From: an uncultured Burkholderiales bacterium | Lineage (GTDB): Bacteria; Pseudomonadota; Gammaproteobacteria; Burkholderiales; Burkholderiaceae_C | Assembly (NCBI GenBank): GCA_903926695.1 | Contig: CAIYKK010000577.1 | Coordinates: forward strand, 1-6,743 | DNA length: 6,743 nt | Reading direction: 5' to 3' | Part shown: piece after piece, positions 1 to 5,018 of the stretch | Layout: every line of letters starts with the position of its first letter | Numbering within the stretch: the first letter of the stretch is position 1 | The notes under the pieces: model-generated | Database searches by the model: none | Seen by the model: the letters and a program-made list of their open reading frames with translations, nothing else | What the model was told of the DNA's origin: nothing | Made by a program: the position numbers and the translations under genes

Positions 1-376
1 AGCCCTGACGGCGAGCCGCCTCCATCACGGTGATGACGGACTGGTGCGTGGCGCTGGCGTCGGCGCTGATGATGATCACGCTGTCTTTGCCCGCCTTGGC
101 CGCAGCGGCCAGCGCCGCGCCCAGGGCTTCGATGCTCCGGCCTTCGACCAGCACCTTGTTGATCATGTAGCGGCCATCGTTGCTGACGGCCACGATGACT
201 TCCTTGGGATAGTCGCGCTGGCGCTCGGCGTCGGCGGCGGGCAGGTTGACCTGCAGCTCGGTGAACTTGCTGTACGTCGTCGAGAGCATCAAAAAGATCA
301 GGATGACAAGCAGCACGTCAATGAACGGGATCAGGTTGATCTCCGGCTCATCGTGCGGGTGAGGGCGAAAGTTCAT
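1..376 (-). CDS. exbD: ExbD/TolR-family biopolymer transport protein (partial, C-terminus off the window)
   Basis: ExbD/TolR proteins sit in the inner membrane with one transmembrane helix and a periplasmic domain, and work with an ExbB/TolQ channel to turn proton flow into mechanical energy for envelope machines. The 125 codons visible begin MNFRPHPHDEPEINLIPFID. The helix covers about residues 16-35 and carries Asp20, in the place of the proton-carrying aspartate of the family (Asp25 in E. coli ExbD). The periplasmic part follows, with the usual run of beta-strand-like segments up to MEAARRQG at the edge. Family members are about 135-145 residues, so only a short tail is missing. The ATG (376-374) directly follows the TAA of exbB with no gap and no clear Shine-Dalgarno of its own, suggesting translational coupling. 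Whether it powers TonB, Tol or another envelope process cannot be told: no tonB, tolA or receptor gene is visible. Confidence 0.93.
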   Translation of the reverse strand, partial: MNFRPHPHDEPEINLIPFIDVLLVILIFLMLSTTYSKFTELQVNLPAADAERQRDYPKEVIVAVSNDGRYMINKVLVEGRSIEALGAALAAAAKAGKDSVIIISADASATHQSVITVMEAARRQG

Positions 377-1006
377 TTATTTGCGCAGCGTGTTGAGGTG
401 GCGCACAAAGCGCTCGGCGGCCAGTTCCATCGTCAGCAGGTAGCCATCGACCCGTGCGCGGAAGTAGCGCCAGAAAATCAAGGACGGAATGGCCACCATC
501 AGGCCAAAAGCGGTGTTGTACAGCGCGATGGAAATGCCGTGCGCCAGCTGCGCCGGGTTGCCGCCCACCGAATTGCTGCCGCCCGTTTGCGAGCCGAAAA
601 TCTCGATCATGCCGATCACCGTGCCCAGCAGCCCCAGCAAGGGCGCAGCCGAGGCAATCGTGGCCAGCGCGGCCAGATAGCGTTCGAGTTTGTGCGCGGC
701 TTGGCGGCCAGCGCCTTCAAGAATGGAACGCAGGTCGTCTTCGCTGATGCGCGGGTTGGTGCCCAGTGCGTTCAAGCCGCTGGCGAGCACTTCGCCGAGC
801 AGCGAGTTCTGCTCCAGCTGGGACACGATATCAGGCGGCGGCACGCCGTCGCGTGAGACGATGATGGCTTCATCGAGCAGCTGGGGCGGGGCAACTTTGG
901 GGATTTTCAGGCTTGAAAACCGCTCGATGATCAGCGCCAGGGCGGCGATGGAGCAGGCAACCAGGGGCCAGATCGGCCAGCCTGCGGCTTGTATGATCGA
1001 AAACAA
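377..1006 (-). CDS. exbB: MotA/TolQ/ExbB proton channel family protein
   Basis: This is the inner-membrane channel partner of the adjoining ExbD. The 209-residue product has the three-helix plan of the family: helix 1 at about residues 10-28, a cytoplasmic stretch of about 80 residues, helix 2 at about 110-136 containing APLLGLLGTVIGM (121-133), and helix 3 at about 157-180 containing ALYNTAFGLMVAIP. Thr129 and Thr165 match the conserved pore threonines. The helix 3 position that is glutamate in E. coli ExbB (Glu176, in GIAEAL) is Ile160 here (GISIAL). The start is TTG at 1006-1004: there is no in-frame ATG nearby upstream, GGAG lies 7 bases before it, and the N-terminus MFSIIQAAGWPIWPL looks natural for the family. 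It is the first gene of an operon with exbD and is divergent from xseA. The family call is firm; the energised partner is unknown. Confidence 0.94.
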   Translation of the reverse strand: MFSIIQAAGWPIWPLVACSIAALALIIERFSSLKIPKVAPPQLLDEAIIVSRDGVPPPDIVSQLEQNSLLGEVLASGLNALGTNPRISEDDLRSILEGAGRQAAHKLERYLAALATIASAAPLLGLLGTVIGMIEIFGSQTGGSNSVGGNPAQLAHGISIALYNTAFGLMVAIPSLIFWRYFRARVDGYLLTMELAAERFVRHLNTLRK

Positions 1007-1012
1007 TGCACG

Positions 1013-1018
1013 TCTCCA
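1013..1018 (-). promoter_or_regulatory. Shine-Dalgarno supporting the TTG start of exbB
   Basis: On the minus strand the sequence reads TGGAGA, then seven bases after GGAG, then TTG. GGAG matches the anti-Shine-Dalgarno core at a good distance, and no ATG or GTG in this frame competes close by. This site is the main reason for placing the exbB start at 1006. Confidence 0.7.
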
Positions 1019-1040
1019 GACAGAAATGATGGGGTGCTGG

Positions 1041-1046
1041 ATTATG
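1041..1046 (-). promoter_or_regulatory. Candidate -10 element for exbB
   Basis: The minus strand reads CATAAT, five of six matches to TATAAT, about 35 bases before the TTG start, which would give a leader of about 28 nt. No good TTGACA-like -35 element lies 16-18 bases upstream (that stretch is GC-only), so this is a weak prediction. Confidence 0.3.
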
Positions 1047-1105
1047 GCTTAGCGTGGCTTGGGGCGCGGCGCAGGCCTGTTGTAAGGCAGCCGCTGCGCC
1101 CGGCG

Positions 1106-1140
1106 TTGCCCACAAAAACTGTGGATAACGTTGTGGGTAA
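1106..1140. promoter_or_regulatory. Cluster of three DnaA-box-like 9-mers between exbB and xseA
   Basis: Positions 1120-1128 read TGTGGATAA, the exact reverse complement of the consensus DnaA box TTATCCACA. Positions 1132-1140 read TGTGGGTAA, one mismatch, in the same orientation and 12 bases further on. Positions 1106-1114 read TTGCCCACA, two mismatches, in the opposite orientation. CCCACAA (1109-1115) and TTGTGGG (1131-1137) also form an inverted repeat around the perfect box. The cluster lies about 100 bases before both divergent genes, where DnaA could regulate either or be titrated. It is not an origin of replication: no dnaA, dnaN or AT-rich unwinding repeats are nearby. The motifs are seen; the function is inferred. 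Confidence 0.5.
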
Positions 1141-1230
1141 GTCGGGGTCCACCGCCCGGCAGGCCGCGCCAGCGGGTGATTTCGACACAATGATTAAAAT
1201 TTAAGCACAACCATAAGTTATTAAAAATCA

Positions 1231-2520
1231 ATGGCTTATTTCAATTTATCCGCCACGCCGAAAATTTGGCCCGTCGGTTCGCTGCTGCGCGCCATTGCCG
1301 ACAGTCTGGAGGCGCGTTTTAATCCCGTGTCGGTGCAGGGCGAGCTGAGCGGCTTTTCGCAGGCGGCGAGCGGGCACTGTTATTTTTCGCTCAAGGACGC
1401 GCAGGGGCAAATTCGCTGCGCGATGTTCCGCCGCGCTGCCAGCATGCTGGATTTTTCGCCGCGCGACGGGCAGTTGGTGGAAGTGCGCGGGCGTCTGGGC
1501 GTGTACGAACCGCGCGGCGAGTTGCAACTGGTGGTCGAATCCATGCAGCAGGCCGGGCAGGGCAATTGGTTCGAGCAGTTTTTGCAGCTCAAAGCCAGTT
1601 TGGAGGCCGATGGGCTGTTTGACGCTGCCCGCAAGCGGCCCTTACCGCCGCTTCCCGCCGCGATTGGCGTGGTCACGTCGCTGGGGGCGGCAGCGCTGCG
1701 TGATGTGATGACGGCGCTGCAGCGGCGCGCACCGCACATTCCGGTGGTGATTTACCCGGCCAGCGTGCAGGGCGCGCAAGCCGCCGGCGAACTGTGCCAG
1801 GCGCTGCGCACGGCGTACCAGCGGCGCGAAGCGGACAAGGTCGAGGTGCTGCTACTGGTGCGCGGCGGCGGCGCGATGGAAGATTTATGGGCTTTTAATG
1901 ATGAGCAATTGGCCCGAACAATCGTCGCCTCGCCCGTGCCGGTGGTCAGCGGCGTCGGCCACGAAACCGATTTCACCATCGCCGACTTTTGCGCCGATGT
2001 GCGTGCGCCCACGCCAACCGCTGCCGCCGAGCTGTGCGCCCAGCCGCAAGCCAACTGGCTGGCCGGTCTGGAACAGACTTTTTTGCGTTTAAAAAACGGC
2101 GTGGAGCGCCAGATGCAGTCGCACAGCCAGCGGCTGGACTGGGCAGCGTCGCGTGTCAGCCGCCCGTCGCATCTGGTGACGCGCCAGCAGGCGCATCTGG
2201 CTGGTTTGACGCAGAGACTGAGCCACGCCACACGCTCGGCCTTACGCGCCGAACAGGTCAAACTGCAGTCGCTGGAAACGGATTTCCCGAAAGACGTGGC
2301 CGCCAGTCTGCAGCGCAGTCGCCAGCAGCTTGAACGCGCCCAGTTGCGCCTTGAATTGCTGGACCCACGGCTGACATTGCAGCGCGGCTACGCGTGGCTT
2401 TCAGATATGCACGGCCAGCCCATCACTGCCGCCAGCAAAACGCACATCGGCCAGCCGGTGCGCGCTACCCTTGCGGACGGACAGGTCGATTTAACGGTGT
2501 CACACCCGCGATTGATTTAG
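1231..2520 (+). CDS. xseA: Exodeoxyribonuclease VII large subunit
   Basis: XseA is the catalytic subunit of exonuclease VII, which with several XseB subunits cuts single-stranded DNA from both ends into oligonucleotides in the cytoplasm, acting in repair and in removing excess single strands. The 429-residue product shows an OB-fold DNA-binding domain (about 10-105, with VQGELSGF and GHCYFSLKD), the nuclease domain (about 125-270) with the signatures RGGGAMEDLWAFNDE (211-225) and SGVGHETDFTIADF (240-253) followed by ADVRAPTPTAAAEL, a long coiled-coil region rich in Gln, Arg and Leu (about 275-385), and the C-terminal RGYAWL segment. E. coli XseA is 456 residues, so it is full length. The ATG at 1231 gives the normal N-terminus (NLSATPKIWPVGSLL), although the upstream bases are A/T-rich with no clear Shine-Dalgarno. 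No xseB is adjacent, which is common. sodB follows after 62 bases. Confidence 0.97.
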   Translation: MAYFNLSATPKIWPVGSLLRAIADSLEARFNPVSVQGELSGFSQAASGHCYFSLKDAQGQIRCAMFRRAASMLDFSPRDGQLVEVRGRLGVYEPRGELQLVVESMQQAGQGNWFEQFLQLKASLEADGLFDAARKRPLPPLPAAIGVVTSLGAAALRDVMTALQRRAPHIPVVIYPASVQGAQAAGELCQALRTAYQRREADKVEVLLLVRGGGAMEDLWAFNDEQLARTIVASPVPVVSGVGHETDFTIADFCADVRAPTPTAAAELCAQPQANWLAGLEQTFLRLKNGVERQMQSHSQRLDWAASRVSRPSHLVTRQQAHLAGLTQRLSHATRSALRAEQVKLQSLETDFPKDVAASLQRSRQQLERAQLRLELLDPRLTLQRGYAWLSDMHGQPITAASKTHIGQPVRATLADGQVDLTVSHPRLI

Positions 2521-2524
2521 TTTT

Positions 2525-2530
2525 TACAAT
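2525..2530 (+). promoter_or_regulatory. Possible -10 element for sodB
   Basis: TACAAT (five of six matches to TATAAT) lies five bases after the xseA stop and 52 bases before the sodB start. No convincing -35 element is found 16-18 bases upstream. A private sodB promoter would fit a gene that is usually expressed far more strongly than xseA, but the sequence evidence is slight. Confidence 0.25.
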
Positions 2531-2570
2531 GACCGTGGAATGTCAAAGGGCATCTCATCAACCACCAAGA

Positions 2571-2576
2571 AGAGGA
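2571..2576 (+). promoter_or_regulatory. Shine-Dalgarno that fixes the sodB start
   Basis: AGAGGA sits six bases before the ATG at 2583. This and alignment to the normal SodB N-terminus rule out the longer open frame that reaches back into xseA. Confidence 0.85.
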
Positions 2577-2582
2577 AAAATC

Positions 2583-3164
2583 ATGGAACACACGCTCCCA
2601 CCGCTGCCGTTTGCAATCGATGCACTGGGCAAGGAATACAGCCAGGAAACGCTGGAATACCACCACGGGAAGCACCACAATGCCTACGTGGTGAACCTGA
2701 ACAACCTGCAAAAAGGCACCGAATTCGAGTCCCTGACGCTCGAAGAGATCATCAAAAAGTCCAGCGGCGGCATCTACAACAACGCCGCCCAGATCTGGAA
2801 TCACACCTTTTTCTGGAACTGCCTCAAGCCCGCTGGCGGCGGCGAGCCGAGCGGCGCGCTGCTTGAGGCCATCAACGCCAAATTCGGCTCCTACGCCGCG
2901 TTCAAGGAAGCGTTTGTCAAGTCTGCCGTCGGCAACTTCGGCTCGGGCTGGACGTGGCTGGTCAAAAAGGCTGACGGCAGCGTCGATATCGTCAACACCG
3001 GCGCCGCAGGCACGCCGCTGACCACCGCCGACAAGGCGCTGCTGACCGTGGACGTGTGGGAACACGCCTATTACATCGACTACCGCAACATGCGTCCGAA
3101 GTTCGTGGAAACTTTCCTGTCGAACCTGGTGAACTGGGAATTTGCCGAAGCCAACTTCGCCTGA
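2583..3164 (+). CDS. sodB: Superoxide dismutase [Fe]
   Basis: This cytoplasmic enzyme converts two superoxide radicals to oxygen and hydrogen peroxide. The 193-residue product matches the length of E. coli SodB and keeps its landmarks: an N-terminal helical hairpin with YHHGKHHNAYV, WNHTFFWNC, GNFGSGWTWLV and DVWEHAYYIDYRN. The four metal ligands are visible as His27, His74, Asp157 and His161. Gln70 in NNAAQIWNH is the active-site glutamine in the position typical of iron enzymes, whereas manganese enzymes usually carry it later, near the GSGW motif. There is no signal peptide. The ATG at 2583 is chosen because of the Shine-Dalgarno six bases upstream and because the open frame before it overlaps xseA in another frame. 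Transcription probably ends at the hairpin at 3195-3222. No obvious Fur box is seen upstream. Confidence 0.97.
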   Translation: MEHTLPPLPFAIDALGKEYSQETLEYHHGKHHNAYVVNLNNLQKGTEFESLTLEEIIKKSSGGIYNNAAQIWNHTFFWNCLKPAGGGEPSGALLEAINAKFGSYAAFKEAFVKSAVGNFGSGWTWLVKKADGSVDIVNTGAAGTPLTTADKALLTVDVWEHAYYIDYRNMRPKFVETFLSNLVNWEFAEANFA

Positions 3165-3194
3165 GCCTTGACCGCCCTCGCGGCGGCTTGAACG

Positions 3195-3222
3195 AAAAAG
3201 CCGACATCACGTCGGCTTTTTT
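3195..3222. terminator. Bidirectional intrinsic terminator between sodB and the DUF192 gene
   Basis: AAAAAGCCGAC (3195-3205), a five-base loop ATCAC, and GTCGGCTTTTT (3211-3221) make a perfect 11-bp stem, with T runs on the 3' side of both strands. It lies 30 bases after the sodB stop and 23 bases after the minus-strand gene that ends at 3245, so one hairpin can stop both converging transcripts. A smaller GC hairpin (CCGCC 3172-3176 with GGCGG 3182-3186) precedes it. Confidence 0.93.
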
Positions 3223-3244
3223 ATGGCATGAGCTTGTGAGGAGT

Positions 3245-3754
3245 TCAGCGCGGAGCTTCAAATGGCGCGCCGCCCAGCTTGCTACCCGCCTTGATGCCTT
3301 TTTTGGCAAACCAGCCTTTGTTCATTTCCAGCACGTAGCGCACGGGCTTGTCCGAGCAGTGCGTGTCGGTGGTCTGGGGTTTCATGTCGGCGAGGTTGAC
3401 GATGGTGCCGTCATCGGCGACAAAAGCCGCTGTCAGCGGCAGCAGGGTGTTTTTCATCCAGAAGCACTGCTGGGCGGGGCGCTCGAAGACAAAAATCATG
3501 CCCTCGTGCTGGGGCATGTCCTTGCGCAGCATCAGGCCGATCTGGCGCTGCTCGGGCGTGAGCGCGACCTGCGCATCAATCACATGGATACCCGCAGACA
3601 GTTTCGTGTGCGGCAGGTTCAGTTGCGGCGCTTCCTGCGCCCAGCCGGGCGACGCCAGCAGAACGGTGGCCAGCGCTGGCATCAGCAGGCTTTTAAACGC
3701 CGCGCCAAGCGCCCAGTGTGCAAAACTGACGGATTGAGATTGACTGTTCAGCAT
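3245..3754 (-). CDS. Exported DUF192 family protein
   Basis: DUF192 (UPF0127) is a small conserved domain of unknown function, often secreted in proteobacteria. The 169-residue product has an N-terminal signal peptide (hydrophobic stretch at about 22-36, likely cleavage after SPGWAQ near residue 40) and then the domain with its hallmarks: RQIGLMLRKDM (70-80), GMIFVFERP (85-93), FWMKNTLLPL (98-107), a single cysteine in THCSDKP, and YVLEMNKGWFAKKGIKAG (140-157). The first ATG at 3754 gives a rather long n-region with only a weak G-rich stretch before it. Met25 (3682) is a possible alternative start, but its signal peptide would lack positive charge, so I keep the first ATG. It lies 58 bases downstream of an Ala/Lys-rich gene on the same strand with a terminator between, so it probably has its own promoter, or depends on read-through. 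The domain call is firm; the function is unknown. Confidence 0.92.
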   Translation of the reverse strand: MLNSQSQSVSFAHWALGAAFKSLLMPALATVLLASPGWAQEAPQLNLPHTKLSAGIHVIDAQVALTPEQRQIGLMLRKDMPQHEGMIFVFERPAQQCFWMKNTLLPLTAAFVADDGTIVNLADMKPQTTDTHCSDKPVRYVLEMNKGWFAKKGIKAGSKLGGAPFEAPR

Positions 3755-3765
3755 AAAACGCCCAT

Positions 3766-3789
3766 AAAAAAAGCCCGCACAAGGCGGGC
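3766..3789 (-). terminator. Intrinsic terminator after the Ala/Lys-rich gene
   Basis: Read on the minus strand, GCCCGC (3789-3784), a five-base loop, GCGGGC (3778-3773), then seven T (3772-3766). It starts 24 bases after the stop codon of the Ala/Lys-rich gene and ends just before the DUF192 start, separating the two genes. A shorter T run (3791-3794) follows the hairpin on the plus strand, but no plus-strand gene needs it. Confidence 0.85.
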
Positions 3790-3812
3790 ATTTTGACCTA
3801 AGTCACCAGGAA

Positions 3813-4226
3813 TTACTTGGCGGCAGAGGCTGCGGAAGCAGCAGCGGCTTTCTTGGGGGCGGAAGCGGCTTCAGCTTTCTTGGTGGCAGCAGCTTCTACC
3901 TTGGCTTTTTTAGCAGCAGCGGCTTCGGTTTTCTTGGCGGCGGCGGCTTCAGCCTTGGCTTTCTTGGCGGCTTCTGCTTCTGCTTTCTTAGCAGCAGCGG
4001 CTTCGACTTTAGCCTTTTTATCGGCTTGAGCCTTTTCTTTCTTGGCGGCGGCAGCGGCGGCGTGCTCTTCCTTGGTCATGGCTGCTGCCTTGACTTTTGC
4101 CTTTGGAGCAGAAGCGGAAGTGGCTGGTGCTGCAGCGCTGGCTGCGGCTGCAGGCGCTGCAGGTGATTGAGCGTAAACGCCAACAGCGAAGAAACCAGCG
4201 ATCAGGGCGGCGAGGACTTTGTTCAT
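3813..4226 (-). CDS. Small exported alanine/lysine-rich repeat protein, function unknown
   Basis: I do not recognise a named family. The 137-residue product begins MNKVLAALIAGFFAVGVYA, a clear signal peptide with likely cleavage after VYA (residue 19). Next come an Ala/Ser/Pro-rich stretch (20-41), a short MTKEEHA element (50-56), and a strongly basic, helix-prone Ala/Lys/Glu region with three 18-residue repeats (about 70-123), ending in Ala/Ser. The composition resembles histone H1-like and TolA-stalk-like proteins, but the signal peptide points to the periplasm or outside rather than DNA binding. The start at 4226 is preferred over an in-frame ATG at 4325 because AGGA lies seven bases upstream and the signal peptide begins exactly there; the extra 33 residues would precede it and look non-coding. 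A palindrome lies 34 bases upstream and a terminator follows. Automatic pipelines may mislabel it TolA-like by composition alone. Confidence 0.82.
   Translation of the reverse strand: MNKVLAALIAGFFAVGVYAQSPAAPAAAASAAAPATSASAPKAKVKAAAMTKEEHAAAAAAKKEKAQADKKAKVEAAAAKKAEAEAAKKAKAEAAAAKKTEAAAAKKAKVEAAATKKAEAASAPKKAAAASAASAAK
3858..4019 (-). repeat. Three tandem 54-bp (18-residue) repeats inside the Ala/Lys-rich gene
   Basis: Each unit is a 10-residue block followed by an 8-residue block. The blocks read KKAKVEAAAA and KKAEAEAA, then KKAKAEAAAA and KKTEAAAA, then KKAKVEAAAT and KKAEAASA. The DNA is built from GCN and AAR codons with synonymous differences between units, so the copies are not recent exact duplicates. 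Such DNA is prone to gain or loss of whole units. Confidence 0.85.
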
Positions 4227-4259
4227 TTTGAATTCCTGGTAATTGGGGTTTGGAAAATA

Positions 4260-4276
4260 TTCCGAATTGTTCGGAA
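4260..4276. promoter_or_regulatory. 17-bp palindrome upstream of the Ala/Lys-rich gene
   Basis: TTCCGAA (4260-4266), TTG, TTCGGAA (4270-4276) is a perfect inverted repeat with 7-bp arms. A further GGAA at 4252-4255 makes a second overlapping inverted pair with TTCC at 4260-4263. It starts 34 bases before the start codon of the minus-strand gene, a usual place for an operator, or for a small hairpin in its leader. No regulator is identified. Confidence 0.45.
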
Positions 4277-4412
4277 GTGTTATCGTAACGAAGCGCACCC
4301 GCCAGCCGTTGACAGCCATGCGCAAAATAATTCGCGCAGAATTGGGGGCTGGAATTTAGCGGCTCCCACCCATGTCAAGGTGCCCGCTCAGGGCCACAAA
4401 ATCACCGTCAAC

Positions 4413-4432
4413 GCCGCCAATTCATTGGCGGC
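4413..4432. repeat. Perfect 9-bp inverted repeat (20-bp palindrome) upstream of clpS
   Basis: GCCGCCAAT (4413-4421), TC, ATTGGCGGC (4424-4432). As RNA it would form a strong eight-bp stem with a four-base loop; as DNA it could be a dimer-binding site. No T run follows on either strand, so it is not a terminator by itself. Confidence 0.6.
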
Positions 4433-4469
4433 TATATCTGCATGAGGCTGGGCTAATGTGTCCTGCAGG

Positions 4470-4500
4470 CCGCCGGGAAGTGATTCCGAGGCGGTTTTTT
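4470..4500 (+). terminator. Intrinsic terminator with no gene upstream on its strand
   Basis: Outer stem CCGCC (4470-4474) with GGCGG (4490-4494), inner stem GGAA (4476-4479) with TTCC (4484-4487), loop GTGA, and six T (4495-4500). An internal bulge (G4475 against G4488, A4489) weakens it, but the form is typical. The nearest plus-strand gene upstream is sodB, more than 1.3 kb away and with its own terminator. It therefore implies a short plus-strand transcript starting inside this region: a small RNA or a terminated leader of clpS. Confidence 0.6.
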
Positions 4501-4570
4501 GATGGCGTGCTGGCCTGTCGTGCGCCAGCCACCAATTTCCATGTTCAGCGCATAAAATTCCATCGCTCGC

Positions 4571-4576
4571 TAGAAT
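4571..4576 (+). promoter_or_regulatory. Candidate -10 element for clpS-clpA
   Basis: TAGAAT matches TATAAT at five of six positions. Its usual start point, about seven bases downstream, falls at or next to the clpS ATG at 4584, which would make the message leaderless or nearly so; this would fit the lack of a Shine-Dalgarno. No good -35 element is seen 16-18 bases upstream, so confidence is limited. Confidence 0.35.
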
Positions 4577-4583
4577 GATTCTT

Positions 4584-4949
4584 ATGGCAACCAAAATTCC
4601 CAAAATTCCGCTCAGACCGCAGGTTCCCGCAGCCAAACCCAACGACAACGGCAATGAGTCGGTCGTGTTGGAGCGCCTTCCGCAAAAAACCAAGCCACCG
4701 CAGATGTACCAGGTCGTGCTGCTCAACGATGACTACACGCCGATGGAGTTTGTCGTGGTGGTGATTCAGGAATTTTTCAACAAGGACCGGGAAACGGCCA
4801 CGCAGATCATGCTCAAGATTCATCTGGACGGGCGCGGCATCTGCGGCGTGTTCACCAAGGATGTGGCGGCCACCAAAGTCGATCAGGTGACCGAGGCGTC
4901 CCGCAAAAACGGTCATCCACTGCAGTGTGTTTGCGAACCCATTGAATAA
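4584..4949 (+). CDS. clpS: ATP-dependent Clp protease adaptor ClpS
   Basis: ClpS is the small cytoplasmic adaptor that binds proteins with destabilising N-terminal residues (Leu, Phe, Tyr, Trp) and hands them to ClpA for degradation by ClpP. The 121-residue product has a flexible N-terminal arm (1 to about 40) and the conserved core: [18 protein letters not shown] (41-58), with Asn48, Asp49, Asp50, Thr52, Pro53 and Met54 lining the pocket, then Met76 and His80 in [20 protein letters not shown], and the C-terminal strand HPLQCVCEP. Residue roles are by analogy with E. coli ClpS. The arm is about 15 residues longer than in E. coli (106 residues in all). The start may be ATG 4584 ([10 protein letters not shown]) or the in-frame ATG 4575 (three residues longer); neither has a Shine-Dalgarno. 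I prefer 4584 because TAGAAT would overlap the earlier one. clpA follows after 69 bases. Confidence 0.96.
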   Translation: MATKIPKIPLRPQVPAAKPNDNGNESVVLERLPQKTKPPQMYQVVLLNDDYTPMEFVVVVIQEFFNKDRETATQIMLKIHLDGRGICGVFTKDVAATKVDQVTEASRKNGHPLQCVCEPIE

Positions 4950-5018
4950 TCGCAAAACCGGACAATATTGCCTTCACGAGTCCCTAAATTCATTCCCCGC
5001 AAGCCGAAAGGAAAATCT

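Larger units (their letters stand above)
4227..4583. other. 357-base divergent non-coding region between the Ala/Lys-rich gene and clpS
   Basis: No open frame here looks like a real gene. From left to right it holds the ribosome-binding site of the minus-strand gene (AGGA, 4237-4234), a 17-bp palindrome (4260-4276), an isolated TTGACA on the plus strand (4309-4314) with no -10 element at proper distance, a 20-bp palindrome (4413-4432), a four-codon open frame (ATG at 4442, TAA ending at 4456), a plus-strand terminator (4470-4500), a third possible hairpin (GCTGGC 4509-4514 with GCCAGC 4524-4529), and a -10-like TAGAAT just before clpS (4571-4576). Both divergent promoters must lie in it, but neither is clear by consensus. 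Confidence 0.6.

Noticed and set aside
44..856. 270-codon plus-strand open frame
   Set aside because: It spans both exbD and exbB in antisense and has the Arg/Gln/Ala/His-rich composition of a shadow frame. The minus-strand genes explain the sequence.
1106..1140. Chromosomal origin of replication
   Set aside because: DnaA boxes alone are not enough: there are no dnaA, dnaN or parAB genes and no AT-rich 13-mer repeats, and the surrounding genes are not those usually found at an origin.
2394..2582. N-terminal extension of the sodB frame back into xseA
   Set aside because: It overlaps the conserved xseA C-terminus in another frame, and the Shine-Dalgarno and the family N-terminus place the start at 2583.
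4227..4325. 33-residue N-terminal extension of the Ala/Lys-rich protein from an ATG at 4325
   Set aside because: The signal peptide and a good ribosome-binding site mark 4226 as the start. The extension also runs through the palindrome and does not resemble a protein segment.
4309..4342. Perfect TTGACA -35 hexamer as the promoter of a plus-strand small RNA
   Set aside because: No -10-like hexamer lies 15-19 bases downstream. TAATTC is at 13 and CAGAAT at 22, both outside the working range, so I do not call a promoter.
4167..4578. Two overlapping plus-strand open frames (92 and 68 codons) in the region before clpS
   Set aside because: No ribosome-binding site, no recognisable domain, and they run through palindromes and the terminator.
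4960..4972. Palindrome CAATATTG with GG/CC flanks in the clpS-clpA gap
   Set aside because: Only eight bases are symmetric and the flanks are out of register. Too short to support a site or terminator.
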